From positions 744,001 to 808,000 of the forward strand of contig NZ_CP126969.1 of NCBI RefSeq assembly GCF_030252165.1: a DNA stretch of 64,000 nt, in the 5' to 3' direction. A model generated the notes under the pieces. It worked only from the letters and a program-made list of their open reading frames with translations, made no database searches and had not been told where the DNA came from. This DNA comes from Corynebacterium breve. Lineage in GTDB: Bacteria > Actinomycetota > Actinomycetes > Mycobacteriales > Mycobacteriaceae. The first letter of the stretch is position 1. Each line of letters begins with the position of its first letter. Below, one piece after another: positions 9,783-18,136 of the stretch. Both the position numbers and the translations under genes were made by a program.

Positions 9783-10385
9783 ATGACTAATGAATATGAT
9801 CCCCAAACAAACGCCGCGGAGTGGGACGAGCGCTACTCGGAAAGCGATCGCATGTGGAGTGGCAACCCAAACGGTTCGCTTGTCGCTCTAGTCGAGGAAT
9901 TCACCCCAGGCACCGCCGTGGACGTAGGTTGTGGCGAAGGTGCCGACGCTTTGTGGCTCGCAGACCGTGGTTGGGAGGTCACCGCGATCGATCCTTCCAA
10001 GGTTGCCATTGAACGTGCAAAGCTTCACGACGAACATAGCCGCGTGAATTGGCTCGTTGCCGGTGTGCAAGAAGCCACATTGGACGGGGGATTCGACCTC
10101 GTCGTCGCAATGTACCCGGCAATTACCCGGGGCCAGGGAGAAGAAAAGCTGCTCGATCTTGTGGCCCCGGGCGGTCACCTGCTCTTTGTTCATCATGTGA
10201 TCGATACCGAAACAATGGAGTCACATCCACACTTTGCGACGATGGTGATGCCGGATCACATTGAGCACCTCGCGAACCAGGCCGGCTGGAACGTAGTGAT
10301 TAGCGAGGACCGCGAACGCCATGTGTCGCACGGTCGAGGCGCGGGGCACACAACGGATCGCGTCGTGCTGGTGCGTAAACCGTAG
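9783..10385 (+). CDS. Class I SAM-dependent methyltransferase
   Basis: 200 residues. SAM motif I is AVDVGCGEGADALWLADRGWEVTAIDPS (split here only as a motif), followed by FDLVVAMYP (motif II region) and LDLVAPGGHLLFVHH (post-motif). The N-terminal WDERYSESDRMWSGNPN resembles thiopurine/TehB-like methyltransferases. Acceptor unknown. The gene starts 76 bases from the divergent hydrolase gene and ends six bases before the convergent protease-nuclease gene. Confidence 0.82.
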   Translation: MTNEYDPQTNAAEWDERYSESDRMWSGNPNGSLVALVEEFTPGTAVDVGCGEGADALWLADRGWEVTAIDPSKVAIERAKLHDEHSRVNWLVAGVQEATLDGGFDLVVAMYPAITRGQGEEKLLDLVAPGGHLLFVHHVIDTETMESHPHFATMVMPDHIEHLANQAGWNVVISEDRERHVSHGRGAGHTTDRVVLVRKP

Positions 10386-10391
10386 TCTTTT

Positions 10392-12203
10392 CTACCACTG
10401 GATCTGTCCAACGTGGTCGATGACCTGGATGGACTCCAGCGCTGGGCCTTGTTGCGCCGGAGTAGTGAACGCGAGGCCCGTTCGCTCTTCGATGGTGGCA
10501 AGTGGCACTTGGTGGGTGTTGAATTTGTCCAGATTGAGGATTTCTAGATCGGCCAAGTCCTGTGACAACAGGAAGCCCTGCGCTCGGAGTTCGTCCTCTG
10601 TGACGTAGTAGATGATCTTGAAGAACTCCCGTGGGATGGAATAACCCCGGTAAATCCGGTCAGATTCTTTGAACACAGGCCCGCCGATGACAGAGATGCG
10701 GAGTTTATCTACCTCGACAGCGGCGAAGAGGGAATCTTCGAGCTCGCCCCAGACACCGTCGCGGCTGGATTGGTTGAAGGTGTTCATCTGGGGTGCGATG
10801 TTGGTAAAAGTGAAGGAATCGCGGTTGGCTTTCATCGCTTCTTCGCGATTTCCCCAGGTCAAGTCCGCGCGCCGGGCGATATGACCGCGGTCAAGATCGT
10901 TGCCCTTGTACAGGTCATCGCCGGCCTGGAACTCGCGTGAGAAGCGCGAATCGTAGTTGAACGAGATCCCTTTCCGGCTAAGGCGCTGGATATTTCCGCC
11001 ATCGACGTTCCAGGCAACCCAGCGAGCAAACTTTAGCTTTTGCGACTGTGCCAGGCTGAAGTGTGTGTAGTCGATGGTTGTTGAGTCGTGGAGGGTGACG
11101 GCGTCGTCGATAAGCTCGGGGCTCATGTCTGGAACGGCAACCTCGGATGCGAGAAAGGCCGGATCGAAGCCCAGTGCCTTCTCCAGCGCGGCCTGTTGCG
11201 CGTTCTCGGAGTCCAGCGAAAATTCCAACTTGTCGCGTACCGACGAGGCGTAGCAGGCAAGGGCTGTTTCGGTGTCCGGCGTGTCAGAACCGGCGAAGTG
11301 CAGCCCGCCCATGACATTAGATGTGTGACCGTTTCCGGCTTTGAACATCCAGGCTGAACCGGAATCACCACCGTCACTGAGCTGGTCGAAAGCCTTGATA
11401 TGCCGAGGGTCCGGCTCAATCTCGAAGCAGCCGATGGACTTTTCGCCGATGGAGCCTCCATAATCCAGTGACACCATTGTTTCCACTCGCGTGACCACTC
11501 CGTGTGAGACACCGGTGGTGCGCCCTGATTTGATGACCTTATCGTCAAGCTCGGGATCGGCGATTTCAGCTGGGGTAACGCCCAGCTCCATGATGTCTGT
11601 GTTGAAGCCGCGCTGGCTGATGCTGGCGAGTGCCGCATCGCCCGCGGCACCAAGGTGAGAACGCAGCAAGGTGCCAAACTGATTGCCTGCTTGGCTGTTG
11701 TCGTCATGGGTGCCCGGCTGGAGGACGGTATCGCCGATGTGGCCTTCTGGTCCGTGGAGGACATGCCAATTAGACAGCACGGCCGGTTGCCCAGTGGAGC
11801 GATCGTAAACGATTGCACCGAGTGTTCCCGCAGAAACGGTGGGGTGGGAGATGCTTACACCAGGTACGAGTGGGTCGATGCGACGTCGGCGGTCGTCGTC
11901 AAATGCTTCTGGAACAACTTGGTAAGCCAGCTCGTAGGAGCGCTGTACTACATCGGTGATGAGCTGGACTCCTGAAGAATCGACCATCTCCGGAATCAAA
12001 GAGGTGCCCAAAGTTTCGAGTTCAGGGCCTGAGACTTTCTCTCGAACCGTGAACTGAAAGCAGAGCGCATCCGTCCTTTTGCCGTCGACAATCTTGTAGC
12101 CGATACCGACAGAGGTGATGTTGGGATCTTTCAAATAGTGGACGCTGTGTCGACGAATCCACGCTTTCCATTCGGGGCGGACCTTGGGTGCTTCAGAAGA
12201 CAT
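10392..12203 (-). CDS. Trypsin-like serine protease fused to DNA/RNA non-specific endonuclease
   Basis: 603 residues, no signal peptide. Residues ~25-100 form a module seen before some bacterial trypsin-like domains (SVGIGYKIVDGK, FTVREKV, IPEMV). Residues ~125-330 form a chymotrypsin-fold protease with a full apparent triad: His147 in SNWHVLHG, Asp189 in AAGDAALA, Ser281 in GGDSGSAW. Residues ~385-595 form a NUC/EndoG-type nuclease with the catalytic DRGH (438-441) and the metal-binding asparagine in FTNIAPQMNTFN. The architecture suggests a cytoplasmic effector in which proteolysis and nucleic-acid cleavage are coupled. That role is inference; no immunity gene or sensor is adjacent. Convergent with the methyltransferase. 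Confidence 0.85.
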   Translation of the reverse strand: MSSEAPKVRPEWKAWIRRHSVHYLKDPNITSVGIGYKIVDGKRTDALCFQFTVREKVSGPELETLGTSLIPEMVDSSGVQLITDVVQRSYELAYQVVPEAFDDDRRRRIDPLVPGVSISHPTVSAGTLGAIVYDRSTGQPAVLSNWHVLHGPEGHIGDTVLQPGTHDDNSQAGNQFGTLLRSHLGAAGDAALASISQRGFNTDIMELGVTPAEIADPELDDKVIKSGRTTGVSHGVVTRVETMVSLDYGGSIGEKSIGCFEIEPDPRHIKAFDQLSDGGDSGSAWMFKAGNGHTSNVMGGLHFAGSDTPDTETALACYASSVRDKLEFSLDSENAQQAALEKALGFDPAFLASEVAVPDMSPELIDDAVTLHDSTTIDYTHFSLAQSQKLKFARWVAWNVDGGNIQRLSRKGISFNYDSRFSREFQAGDDLYKGNDLDRGHIARRADLTWGNREEAMKANRDSFTFTNIAPQMNTFNQSSRDGVWGELEDSLFAAVEVDKLRISVIGGPVFKESDRIYRGYSIPREFFKIIYYVTEDELRAQGFLLSQDLADLEILNLDKFNTHQVPLATIEERTGLAFTTPAQQGPALESIQVIDHVGQIQW

Positions 12204-12305
12204 GCACTCCAGTGTGCCTATTTATCGTAAAAAAGTCATGACAAATATTTCGCAGTGGTGCACTGCGGCGTCGGTCAGTTCCTTTTCTGAAGTACCGGTG
12301 GCGGC

Positions 12306-13394
12306 TTAGTGGACCTCGAGATTTGAGTATGGGCTGACGATGTACAAGCCCAATGGGATCGTCGTATCGCTTGGCCAGCCGCTTTGATCGCCAGGTGTGA
12401 GTGTGATGCGCGACCCTACGAGTGGCTCCCACTCAGCCGAGTCGTCAGTGTACTTAGTTTTCTCGCCAAGCTTAACTTCGGCGACCGACTTAGTGATGCG
12501 GTCACCTGCTTTAGGTCCAGTGATTTCTTGAGGTTCATCCAAAACCAAAATGTAATACCTGTTGTCGGCCGGTTCACCGTTGGGAACAGGCGCGCCTTTC
12601 AAGGCCTCGGCTGTGTTTCGCACCGTCACCGTACCGGTCAAACGAACCTGCCCATCGTCCATTGGGGCGGCCTCACCTGGGGCAGCCTGCGAGATATTGC
12701 CAGTAGCCAGCGCATCAATGCCGGAAGGATCAGTTGTCTTGTACCATTCCAAGCGAAAGCCATCGTTCGGGCCGGCTGACACTGACTGGATCTTCGACTC
12801 GCCCGACTTCACTAGCTTCTTGCCTTCTAAAACGTATCGTTGCGCATCACCTGTTTGGCTCACTGACTGGTAGCCCATTTCAATCAGACCGTTGCCATCG
12901 GAAGTGCCGTAGAGATTGGCTCGACTGCCACCCGCCGAACGCGCACCCCAAATCAAGACATCGTCGGAGTGGATGACATCATCGACAGAATTTCCAGTAG
13001 TAAAAACCATTACCGGTGAAAATTCCTTACTGCCCACCTTGATCAGTAGTTCTGGTCGATCATCACCTGTCGCCTCAACGACGGTGTATTCGTACGTGCC
13101 ATCCGGAACATAATCCGCAGCAGGATTTACTGGATACGCGCCGGGATCCGCTACGACTGCACGATAGGTGTCGGCCAGGGCTGAAAAGTCATTTCCCCCG
13201 GTGGCCTGTTCGGGCTCTTCTTGAACGCTGGCGGCGCTATTGTCAGCCTCTTCGCCGGCGTCCTCTGGTGGCACGGTGGTGGTCAGCGTCATAGTCACAG
13301 GGGCACCGTCGCCGGTGCATGCAGTGAGTACGAGCGCACCGGTAACAGTAACTGCGGCTGCTGCAATGCGAGCGGCGGAACGGATTTGTAGCAT
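12306..13394 (-). CDS. Putative secreted lipoprotein of unknown function
   Basis: 362 residues. A type II signal peptide ends in the lipobox LTAC (Cys26), followed by an acidic threonine-rich linker to about residue 65. Then come two soluble parts: residues ~70-235 (strand-rich, DGTYEYTVVEATGDDRPELLIKV) and ~250-360 (VRLTGTVTV, SRITLTPGD). No enzyme motif recognised. The IS element sits only about 45 bases upstream of its start, so its native promoter may have been separated from it. Confidence 0.72.
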   Translation of the reverse strand: MLQIRSAARIAAAAVTVTGALVLTACTGDGAPVTMTLTTTVPPEDAGEEADNSAASVQEEPEQATGGNDFSALADTYRAVVADPGAYPVNPAADYVPDGTYEYTVVEATGDDRPELLIKVGSKEFSPVMVFTTGNSVDDVIHSDDVLIWGARSAGGSRANLYGTSDGNGLIEMGYQSVSQTGDAQRYVLEGKKLVKSGESKIQSVSAGPNDGFRLEWYKTTDPSGIDALATGNISQAAPGEAAPMDDGQVRLTGTVTVRNTAEALKGAPVPNGEPADNRYYILVLDEPQEITGPKAGDRITKSVAEVKLGEKTKYTDDSAEWEPLVGSRITLTPGDQSGWPSDTTIPLGLYIVSPYSNLEVH

Positions 13395-13486
13395 CCCAGG
13401 TGCCCTTCAAGTCAGTGAGGTAGGCGAGTTGCGGCGGCCTGGGTTGGTCGGAGACTAGGTTTTACCCTAGGAGGACGATCAGCATC

Positions 13487-13819
13487 ATGGCACGGCCCAG
13501 CAAGTACGACACCGCCACCCAAGAACGCGCGGTACGTATGTACTTCGAACGTCTCGAAGACGGCGACATCTCCAAGGCAGCCGCCCGCCGAGAGATCGGC
13601 GAACTGCTCGGCGTAAAGGAATCCACCCTGCGCAACTGGATCCGAAAACAGGAAAAGCAGGAACAAGCACCCCAGCCCGGCTCCCTGTCCTACGAGCAGC
13701 TCCAGGCTGCCTACGAGGAGCAGGCCAAGGAAGTCGCCAAACTGCGACGAGCCAATGAGATCCTCAAGACGGCGTCAGCTTTTTTCGCCCAAGCGGAGCT
13801 CGACCGCAAACTTCGGTAG
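13487..13819 (+). CDS. IS3-family transposase OrfA (helix-turn-helix)
   Basis: 110 residues: an HTH_38/IS3-type DNA-binding region (YDTATQERAVRMYFE, ISKAAARREIGELLG, ESTLRNWIRKQEK) followed by a leucine-zipper helix (LQAAYEEQAKEVAKLRRANEIL). It starts at ATG 13487 with AGGAGG about 11 bases upstream (13470-13475). Near its 3' end it contains the slippery heptamer TTTTTTC (13780-13786), read in frame as T-TTT-TTC, which would shift ribosomes into the orfB frame. Confidence 0.9.
   Translation: MARPSKYDTATQERAVRMYFERLEDGDISKAAARREIGELLGVKESTLRNWIRKQEKQEQAPQPGSLSYEQLQAAYEEQAKEVAKLRRANEILKTASAFFAQAELDRKLR
13780..13786 (+). promoter_or_regulatory. Programmed -1 frameshift heptamer of the IS
   Basis: TTTTTTC in the pattern X-XXY-YYZ relative to the orfA frame. 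Slippage by -1 enters the orfB frame, which is open from here through the orfB GTG, so an OrfAB fusion transposase would result. This is the usual arrangement in IS3-family elements. Confidence 0.72.
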
Positions 13820-13821
13820 TC

Positions 13822-14751
13822 GTGGATTTCATCCGCACCTACCGGAACCGCTTCGGGGTCTGGCCAATCTGCGAAACCTTGACTGCCCACGGCATCGCGA
13901 TTGCCCCGAGCACCTTCTACGCGCACCAGTCCCGCGGCTTCGGCCCCACCGGAGCCGAACTCGACGAAGCGTACGCCGCCCACCGCATCTACCGACTGTG
14001 GGAGGACAACCGCAAGGTCTATGGCCGGCGCAAGCTCTGGAAAGCAGCCATCCGTGACGGCATGCTTATTGGTCGTGACCAGGTGGAACGGCTGATGAAG
14101 ATCACCGGCATCCGCGGTGTGTCCCGCGGGATGCACCGCAAGAAGACGACCGTGGCCAATCCTGCGCACCGCCGGCACCCGGACTGAATAGGCCGTCGGT
14201 GGAGGTATCCGTCGCATCCGGATCAGTGGTGGATCGCGGACTTCACCTACGCCTGGACGCGGGAGGGATTCTGCTACGTCGCCTTCATCGTCGACGCCTA
14301 CTTGCGGCAGGTCCTCGGCTGGGTCGTCACCACGGTGATGGACACTAGGATGGTGCTCATAGCCCTGGAACACGCGTTGTTCAGTCGCAGACGCACCCGC
14401 ATGGATTTCACCGCCACCGGCATCGTTCACCATTCGGACGCTGGGGTCCAGTACACGTCGCTGGCGTTTACCGACGCGCTGGCAGACGCCGGACTCCAGG
14501 GCTCGATCGGCTCGGTCGGTGATGCTCTGGACAACGCGATGATGGAGTCGACGATCGGGCTGTACAAGACTGAGCTCATCGACGTCGATCCCGCACGCAC
14601 ATGGAGGGATGCCCGGGAGGTCGAAACGGAAACGGCCTCGTGGGTCTACTGGTACAATCACCAGCGTCTGCACTCGTCGATCGGTGACGTTCCCCCGATC
14701 GAATACGAGCAGGACTACGAGGAATTCAACACCACCCGAAAAGCCCAGTAA
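13822..14751 (+). pseudogene. IS3-family transposase OrfB, interrupted by an in-frame TGA
   Basis: One continuous frame encodes an rve-type integrase core but is split by TGA at 14185-14187 (context RRHPD-stop-IGRRW). Upstream is the HTH_21-like N-terminal part (VYGRRKLWKAAI). Downstream are all three catalytic acidic residues: Asp in WWIADFTYAW, Asp in HHSDAGVQYTS and Glu in MMESTIGLYKTEL. The stop could be a single C-to-T change of a CGA codon. The transposase is probably inactive unless the stop is suppressed or another copy acts in trans. Confidence 0.85.
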
Positions 14752-14886
14752 GGCTTTTACCCGTAGTCTCCACAAAACTCAGGCCGATTCAAGTTGCGAC
14801 CTTATGAGTTAGATCTTGAACAAGCATATCGCCATTCCTTCGATTGTCCACGCGGAAATAAAACTGGGTGATCTACAGTAGAGGCC

Positions 14887-15381
14887 ATGTCGCCCGACAA
14901 TATTTTGCTGCGCCTGCCGGAAGAACAAGACGCATACATCCGGCAGGTTTTTGCTGAGTTGCACGCGCGGGGGCTACCACAACAGAACCAAACACCGCAC
15001 ATCACGGTGACGTTTTCGCCGCGGATGGATCAGGTGGTCGTCGACAAGGCGAAAGAGCTTCTGCCAGCCTTGATGCCGTCCACGATGGCGCGGGTCGGAG
15101 TGGTTGTCTTTGGTACCAAGAGTAAGCAGACAATCGCGTGGCTGCTCGAGGCCGATCCGTTGCTCGAGGAAGCGGCCCGCGAGCTCAGCGCACTGAATCC
15201 GGATGGCAGGGGGCGGAGGTGGACTCCTCATTTAACCGTGGGTTTGCGTATTCCGCGTGGCATTGTGCCGGAGTACATGAAGGCTCTGGACGAGGTCACT
15301 TCGGGACATTTCAAGGAAGTTACCGCGGAGCGCGCAGTGCTGTGGCGTCCAAACATCCAGGAGCTCACCGAGTTGGGCTAG
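14887..15381 (+). CDS. 2'-5' RNA ligase / 2H phosphoesterase family protein
   Basis: 164 residues with the two HxT motifs of the 2H superfamily: H38-I-T40 (TPHITVTF) and H115-L-T117 (TPHLTVGL). Family members hydrolyse or ligate 2',5'-linked or cyclic phosphates of RNA or nucleotides. The actual substrate is unknown. It starts 101 bases after the IS end and overlaps the convergent spermidine synthase-like gene by four bases. Confidence 0.82.
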   Translation: MSPDNILLRLPEEQDAYIRQVFAELHARGLPQQNQTPHITVTFSPRMDQVVVDKAKELLPALMPSTMARVGVVVFGTKSKQTIAWLLEADPLLEEAARELSALNPDGRGRRWTPHLTVGLRIPRGIVPEYMKALDEVTSGHFKEVTAERAVLWRPNIQELTELG

Positions 15382-16163
15382 TCACGACGAGGCGCAACGC
15401 CGGCGGTGATCTCACGTGCCCAATCACAATCACGGTGAGATTCTGCACCGATATAGTCCAAAGGAGTGTCGGAGCCCCACAGGATGATGTTCCCGTATGC
15501 GCGACCGCCCAACATTTCGGCTGGTCCGATTGCGCCAACATAGTCGAAAACCTTGAGCATCCCGGCGAGTTCTTCCCGCGCGCCGGGAAGACCCTCCCGA
15601 TCACCACAGTTCGCGATGTACAGCCCGCCAGGTGCAAGTGCGCGTTTTACTGCTTGGAAGAACCCCACAGTTGTCACGTGGCGGGGTGTGGAAGGGCCGG
15701 CAAAGACATCACGGATCAGCACGTCGACATCCCCCGGTTCCAAAGCGTGGGTGGCGTTGCGGGCTTCATTGATGTCGATGAGGAGATCGTCGGAAAGCGA
15801 AAAAGCCCACCGGACAAGTTCACCGAGTTTCCCGTCGATTTCGACCACAGTATTCCTCGTAGCGTGCCATTTGTCCACGCAGTAGCTTGGCAATGCGCAG
15901 CCAGCCCCGCCCAGGTGGACGATATGGGCCAGCGGACGCTTGGTGATGACCGGTTCAATGGCCGCGGCAATCCAGTGCATGTAGGGAAACACGAGGACGC
16001 GGGGAGCACCCAGGATGACCTGAGAAGAAGGAACATCGTTGATTTCTAGAACGTAGGATCCGTCACGATGTGGGTCGGCGATAATTCGGGCGGTACCGGT
16101 GTCGATAGGGAATTCGCCCTCGATCCGCTTTTTCGGGTGGCGAGGTTTTCGAGTGTGCGTCAT
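15378..16163 (-). CDS. Spermidine synthase-like SAM-binding protein
   Basis: 261 residues with a Rossmann methyltransferase fold related to spermidine synthase: GAPRVLVFPYMHW, AHIVHLGGAGCALPSYCVDKW (SAM-motif I region), TVVEIDGKLGELVRWAF and DVDVLIRDVFAGPSTPRHVTT. The strict GGGDG signature is replaced by GGAGC. It may therefore not be a polyamine aminopropyltransferase; many actinobacterial homologues are uncharacterised. The N-terminal 30 residues are basic. Confidence 0.72.
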   Translation of the reverse strand: MTHTRKPRHPKKRIEGEFPIDTGTARIIADPHRDGSYVLEINDVPSSQVILGAPRVLVFPYMHWIAAAIEPVITKRPLAHIVHLGGAGCALPSYCVDKWHATRNTVVEIDGKLGELVRWAFSLSDDLLIDINEARNATHALEPGDVDVLIRDVFAGPSTPRHVTTVGFFQAVKRALAPGGLYIANCGDREGLPGAREELAGMLKVFDYVGAIGPAEMLGGRAYGNIILWGSDTPLDYIGAESHRDCDWAREITAGVAPRRD

Positions 16164-16181
16164 AGCTGGTGGAAACTGTAC

Positions 16182-16727
16182 CTAGGCAAGGAATAACGGC
16201 GCGAGCAGGTTCGTCGCGGAGTGGACAAGACCAGCGGGAAGGACCGATCCTGATACGTGGCGAAGCCAGCCGAGGAGCCAGCCGGAAATGAACTGCAGGA
16301 TCAGCAGTGGCCAAACCTGAACACTAACGGCAAGCAACATCAGGTGTGGCAAGAAGAAGATGACTGCTTGGAAAAAGTTGCCAAGTGTGAATCCAAAGCG
16401 GCGAACCAAAAGGCCACCTAGAAAACCACGGAAAAAGATCTCTTCGCCGAAAGCGCGAAAGATCACTCCGACCACCGCGATAATCGACGTTGCGTGGCCG
16501 ACGACAACCCCGGGCTGGTCGAGCAGATGGCTATCAATGAAGAATGACAACACCCATGTCAGCGCGCATATGCCCAGAAGAATCGCCACTGCCCACAGGT
16601 AGGAGATTGGTGTACCACTCGTGATGCCCGTGTTCTTCAGCGCTTGGCTTCGGGGGAGTGATCGCTTGGTCGTCATGAACACGATGTAGGCGATCGTAGG
16701 GATGGATAGCAGAAGTAGCTCGACCAT
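16182..16727 (-). CDS. CPBP-family intramembrane glutamic endopeptidase
   Basis: 181 residues, about six transmembrane segments. The CPBP/Rce1 motifs are present in order: EEIFFR (Glu95, Glu96, Arg100), the second-motif histidine in FFLPHLML, and HSATN near the C-terminus. Related proteins act as CAAX-type intramembrane proteases, often in bacteriocin self-immunity, but the substrate here is unknown. It lies 18 bases downstream of no other same-strand start, so it is probably its own unit with the following spermidine synthase-like gene. Confidence 0.82.
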   Translation of the reverse strand: MVELLLLSIPTIAYIVFMTTKRSLPRSQALKNTGITSGTPISYLWAVAILLGICALTWVLSFFIDSHLLDQPGVVVGHATSIIAVVGVIFRAFGEEIFFRGFLGGLLVRRFGFTLGNFFQAVIFFLPHLMLLAVSVQVWPLLILQFISGWLLGWLRHVSGSVLPAGLVHSATNLLAPLFLA

Positions 16728-16787
16728 AATCCCAGTATAAGCGCGGCTTTAGTGCGCGATCCGGAGTTAGGCCCATCAGCCACGTGT

Positions 16788-16801
16788 TAGTATATGCATA
16801 T
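16788..16801 (+). promoter_or_regulatory. Candidate leaderless promoter -10 with overlapping palindromic operator
   Basis: TAGTAT (16788-16793) fits a -10 element seven bases before the A of ATG 16800. A perfect 10-bp palindrome, ATATGCATAT (16792-16801), overlaps the -10 and the start codon. ArsR/SmtB repressors commonly bind AT-rich inverted repeats at their own promoter, so this is a plausible autoregulatory site. Confidence 0.55.
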
Positions 16802-17156
16802 GAACGCAGATACGAAGAAGCAGGCGTTGTCGGCGGAATTGGTGGATGCCACAGTTCAGACTTTGGGGCTTCTGGCCAATGAAACTCGGTTGCGGCTCTT
16901 ATGGGAGCTGCGCGGGAGGGAACTTACAGTCAACGACTTGGCGGAACGGGTGGACAAACCAGGCCCCGCTGTATCGCAACACCTTGCCAAACTGCGACTT
17001 GCAGGGCTTGTGGAGTCGCGTCGGGAAGCGCAATTTATCTTCTACCGAAATGTTAATGAGCACGTAGAACGACTGGTTACTGATGCGGTGTACAACGCGG
17101 AGCACCTACTGTATCCGGAACCAGCCCACCACAAGTACACAGGCGGACAACAATGA
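16800..17156 (+). CDS. ArsR/SmtB-family metal-sensing repressor
   Basis: 118-residue winged-helix regulator; the recognition region is LTVNDLAERVDKPGPAVSQHLAKL. The C-terminal helix NEHVERLVTDAVYNAEH corresponds to the alpha5 metal site of SmtB/NmtR/KmtR-like sensors, with asparagine at two positions that are often Asp and His. No ribosome site precedes the ATG, and a -10 lies seven bases upstream, so the mRNA is probably leaderless with ATG 16800 as start. The gene overlaps the CDF exporter by four bases and likely represses this operon until metal binds. Confidence 0.85.
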   Translation: MNADTKKQALSAELVDATVQTLGLLANETRLRLLWELRGRELTVNDLAERVDKPGPAVSQHLAKLRLAGLVESRREAQFIFYRNVNEHVERLVTDAVYNAEHLLYPEPAHHKYTGGQQ

Positions 17157-18136
17157 GCCACGACCATGACCATGAACACGAGCATCATTCGCATGATGAT
17201 CTCGGGGTGTGGGGACAAATCAAGCACGCCCTGACACCACATTCTCACGATGCCGCAGAGCAGATACTCACTGCGGAGGAATCTACCCAAGAAGGCATCA
17301 AAACTGCGTGGATTTCATTGTTAGGCATGGGAGCCACTGCGGCAGCACAGTTGATTATCGTCTGGATTTCGGGGTCTCTGGCATTGCTGGCGGACACGAT
17401 CCACAACTTTGGGCACCTAGTAACCACGATCCCGTTGCTGATGGCTTTCTACTTGAGTCGGCGCAAGCCAACACATCAGTACCCGTATGGTTTGAAGCGT
17501 ATCGAGGATCTTGCAGGACTATTGGTCACCCTCGTCGTTGTTTTGACCATCGTGCTGATCGTCGTTGAGTCACTGATGGCCCTGGCCTCGCCTCCTGAGC
17601 TTAGCCACCTGGGCTGGGTATTCGCAGCAGGGTTGGTTGGCTTTTTGGGTAACGAGATCGTCGCCATTTACCGAATTCGCACCGGCCAGCGCATTGGATC
17701 TGCGGCATTGATCGCAGAGGGGCAGCATGCGCGCGCAGATGGGCTAACCTCCATCGCAGTGGTGCTCGGCGTCGTCGGTGTGTGGCTCGGGTTTGAACGC
17801 GCCGATGCGGTTGCGGGACTTCTCATCGCAGCTGTGATTACTGGCACCATGTTCAATTCCCTGCGAATCGTCATCAGGCGCATTCTCGATGGCGTCGATT
17901 CAGAACTCATGGAAGCGATGCATCATGCGGTGGAACACGTACCTGGGATCGTTGCAGTCGAGCGGGTACGCGCGCGTTGGTTGGGGCATCGCATGGAGGC
18001 TGACGTTCTGGTCACCGTGGCAGGCAGCTCGACCGCCCGTGAGATTCAAAGCGTGACGGACAAGATCAACAGCGCTTTGCGGGAGAAGGCTGCAAACCTT
18101 GACGTGATCACCGTCCAGGTGAATCCAGCGACCTAA
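17153..18136 (+). CDS. Cation diffusion facilitator (zinc/cobalt-type) exporter
   Basis: 327 residues with a histidine-rich N-terminus, six transmembrane helices and a C-terminal cytoplasmic domain (GVDSELMEAMHHAVEHVPGI). CDF exporters use the proton gradient to expel divalent metals. Helix 5 keeps the metal pair His192/Asp196 (QHARADGLTS). Helix 2 reads DTIHNFGHL, with His84 and His88 where HxxxD is usual. Cotranscribed with the ArsR repressor through an ATGA overlap, which supports a metal-efflux role. Confidence 0.9.
   Translation: MSHDHDHEHEHHSHDDLGVWGQIKHALTPHSHDAAEQILTAEESTQEGIKTAWISLLGMGATAAAQLIIVWISGSLALLADTIHNFGHLVTTIPLLMAFYLSRRKPTHQYPYGLKRIEDLAGLLVTLVVVLTIVLIVVESLMALASPPELSHLGWVFAAGLVGFLGNEIVAIYRIRTGQRIGSAALIAEGQHARADGLTSIAVVLGVVGVWLGFERADAVAGLLIAAVITGTMFNSLRIVIRRILDGVDSELMEAMHHAVEHVPGIVAVERVRARWLGHRMEADVLVTVAGSSTAREIQSVTDKINSALREKAANLDVITVQVNPAT

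Larger units (their letters stand above)
13440..14781 (+). mobile_element. IS3-family insertion sequence
   Basis: About 1342 bp. Imperfect terminal inverted repeats begin TGGGTTGGTCGGAGACTA at the left and read TGAGTTTTGTGGAGACTA inward from the right. A 4-bp GGCC is present on both sides (13436-13439 and 14782-14785), consistent with a target-site duplication. It carries two overlapping-frame genes, orfA and orfB, with the DDE catalytic residues and a -1 frameshift signal. Ends were placed by eye from the TG...CA rule and the duplication. Confidence 0.82.

Noticed and set aside
14302..14751. The downstream half of OrfB as an independent gene
   Set aside because: It continues the same frame as 13822-14187 and lacks its own start context. 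It is the second part of a nonsense-broken transposase.
13711..14775. A 354-codon open frame on the minus strand across the IS
   Set aside because: It is antisense to orfA/orfB, which have clear transposase motifs. High GC with skewed codon use keeps the opposite frame open.
15138..16049. A 303-codon plus-strand frame opposite the spermidine synthase-like gene
   Set aside because: No domain or ribosome site. The minus-strand gene carries SAM-binding motifs.
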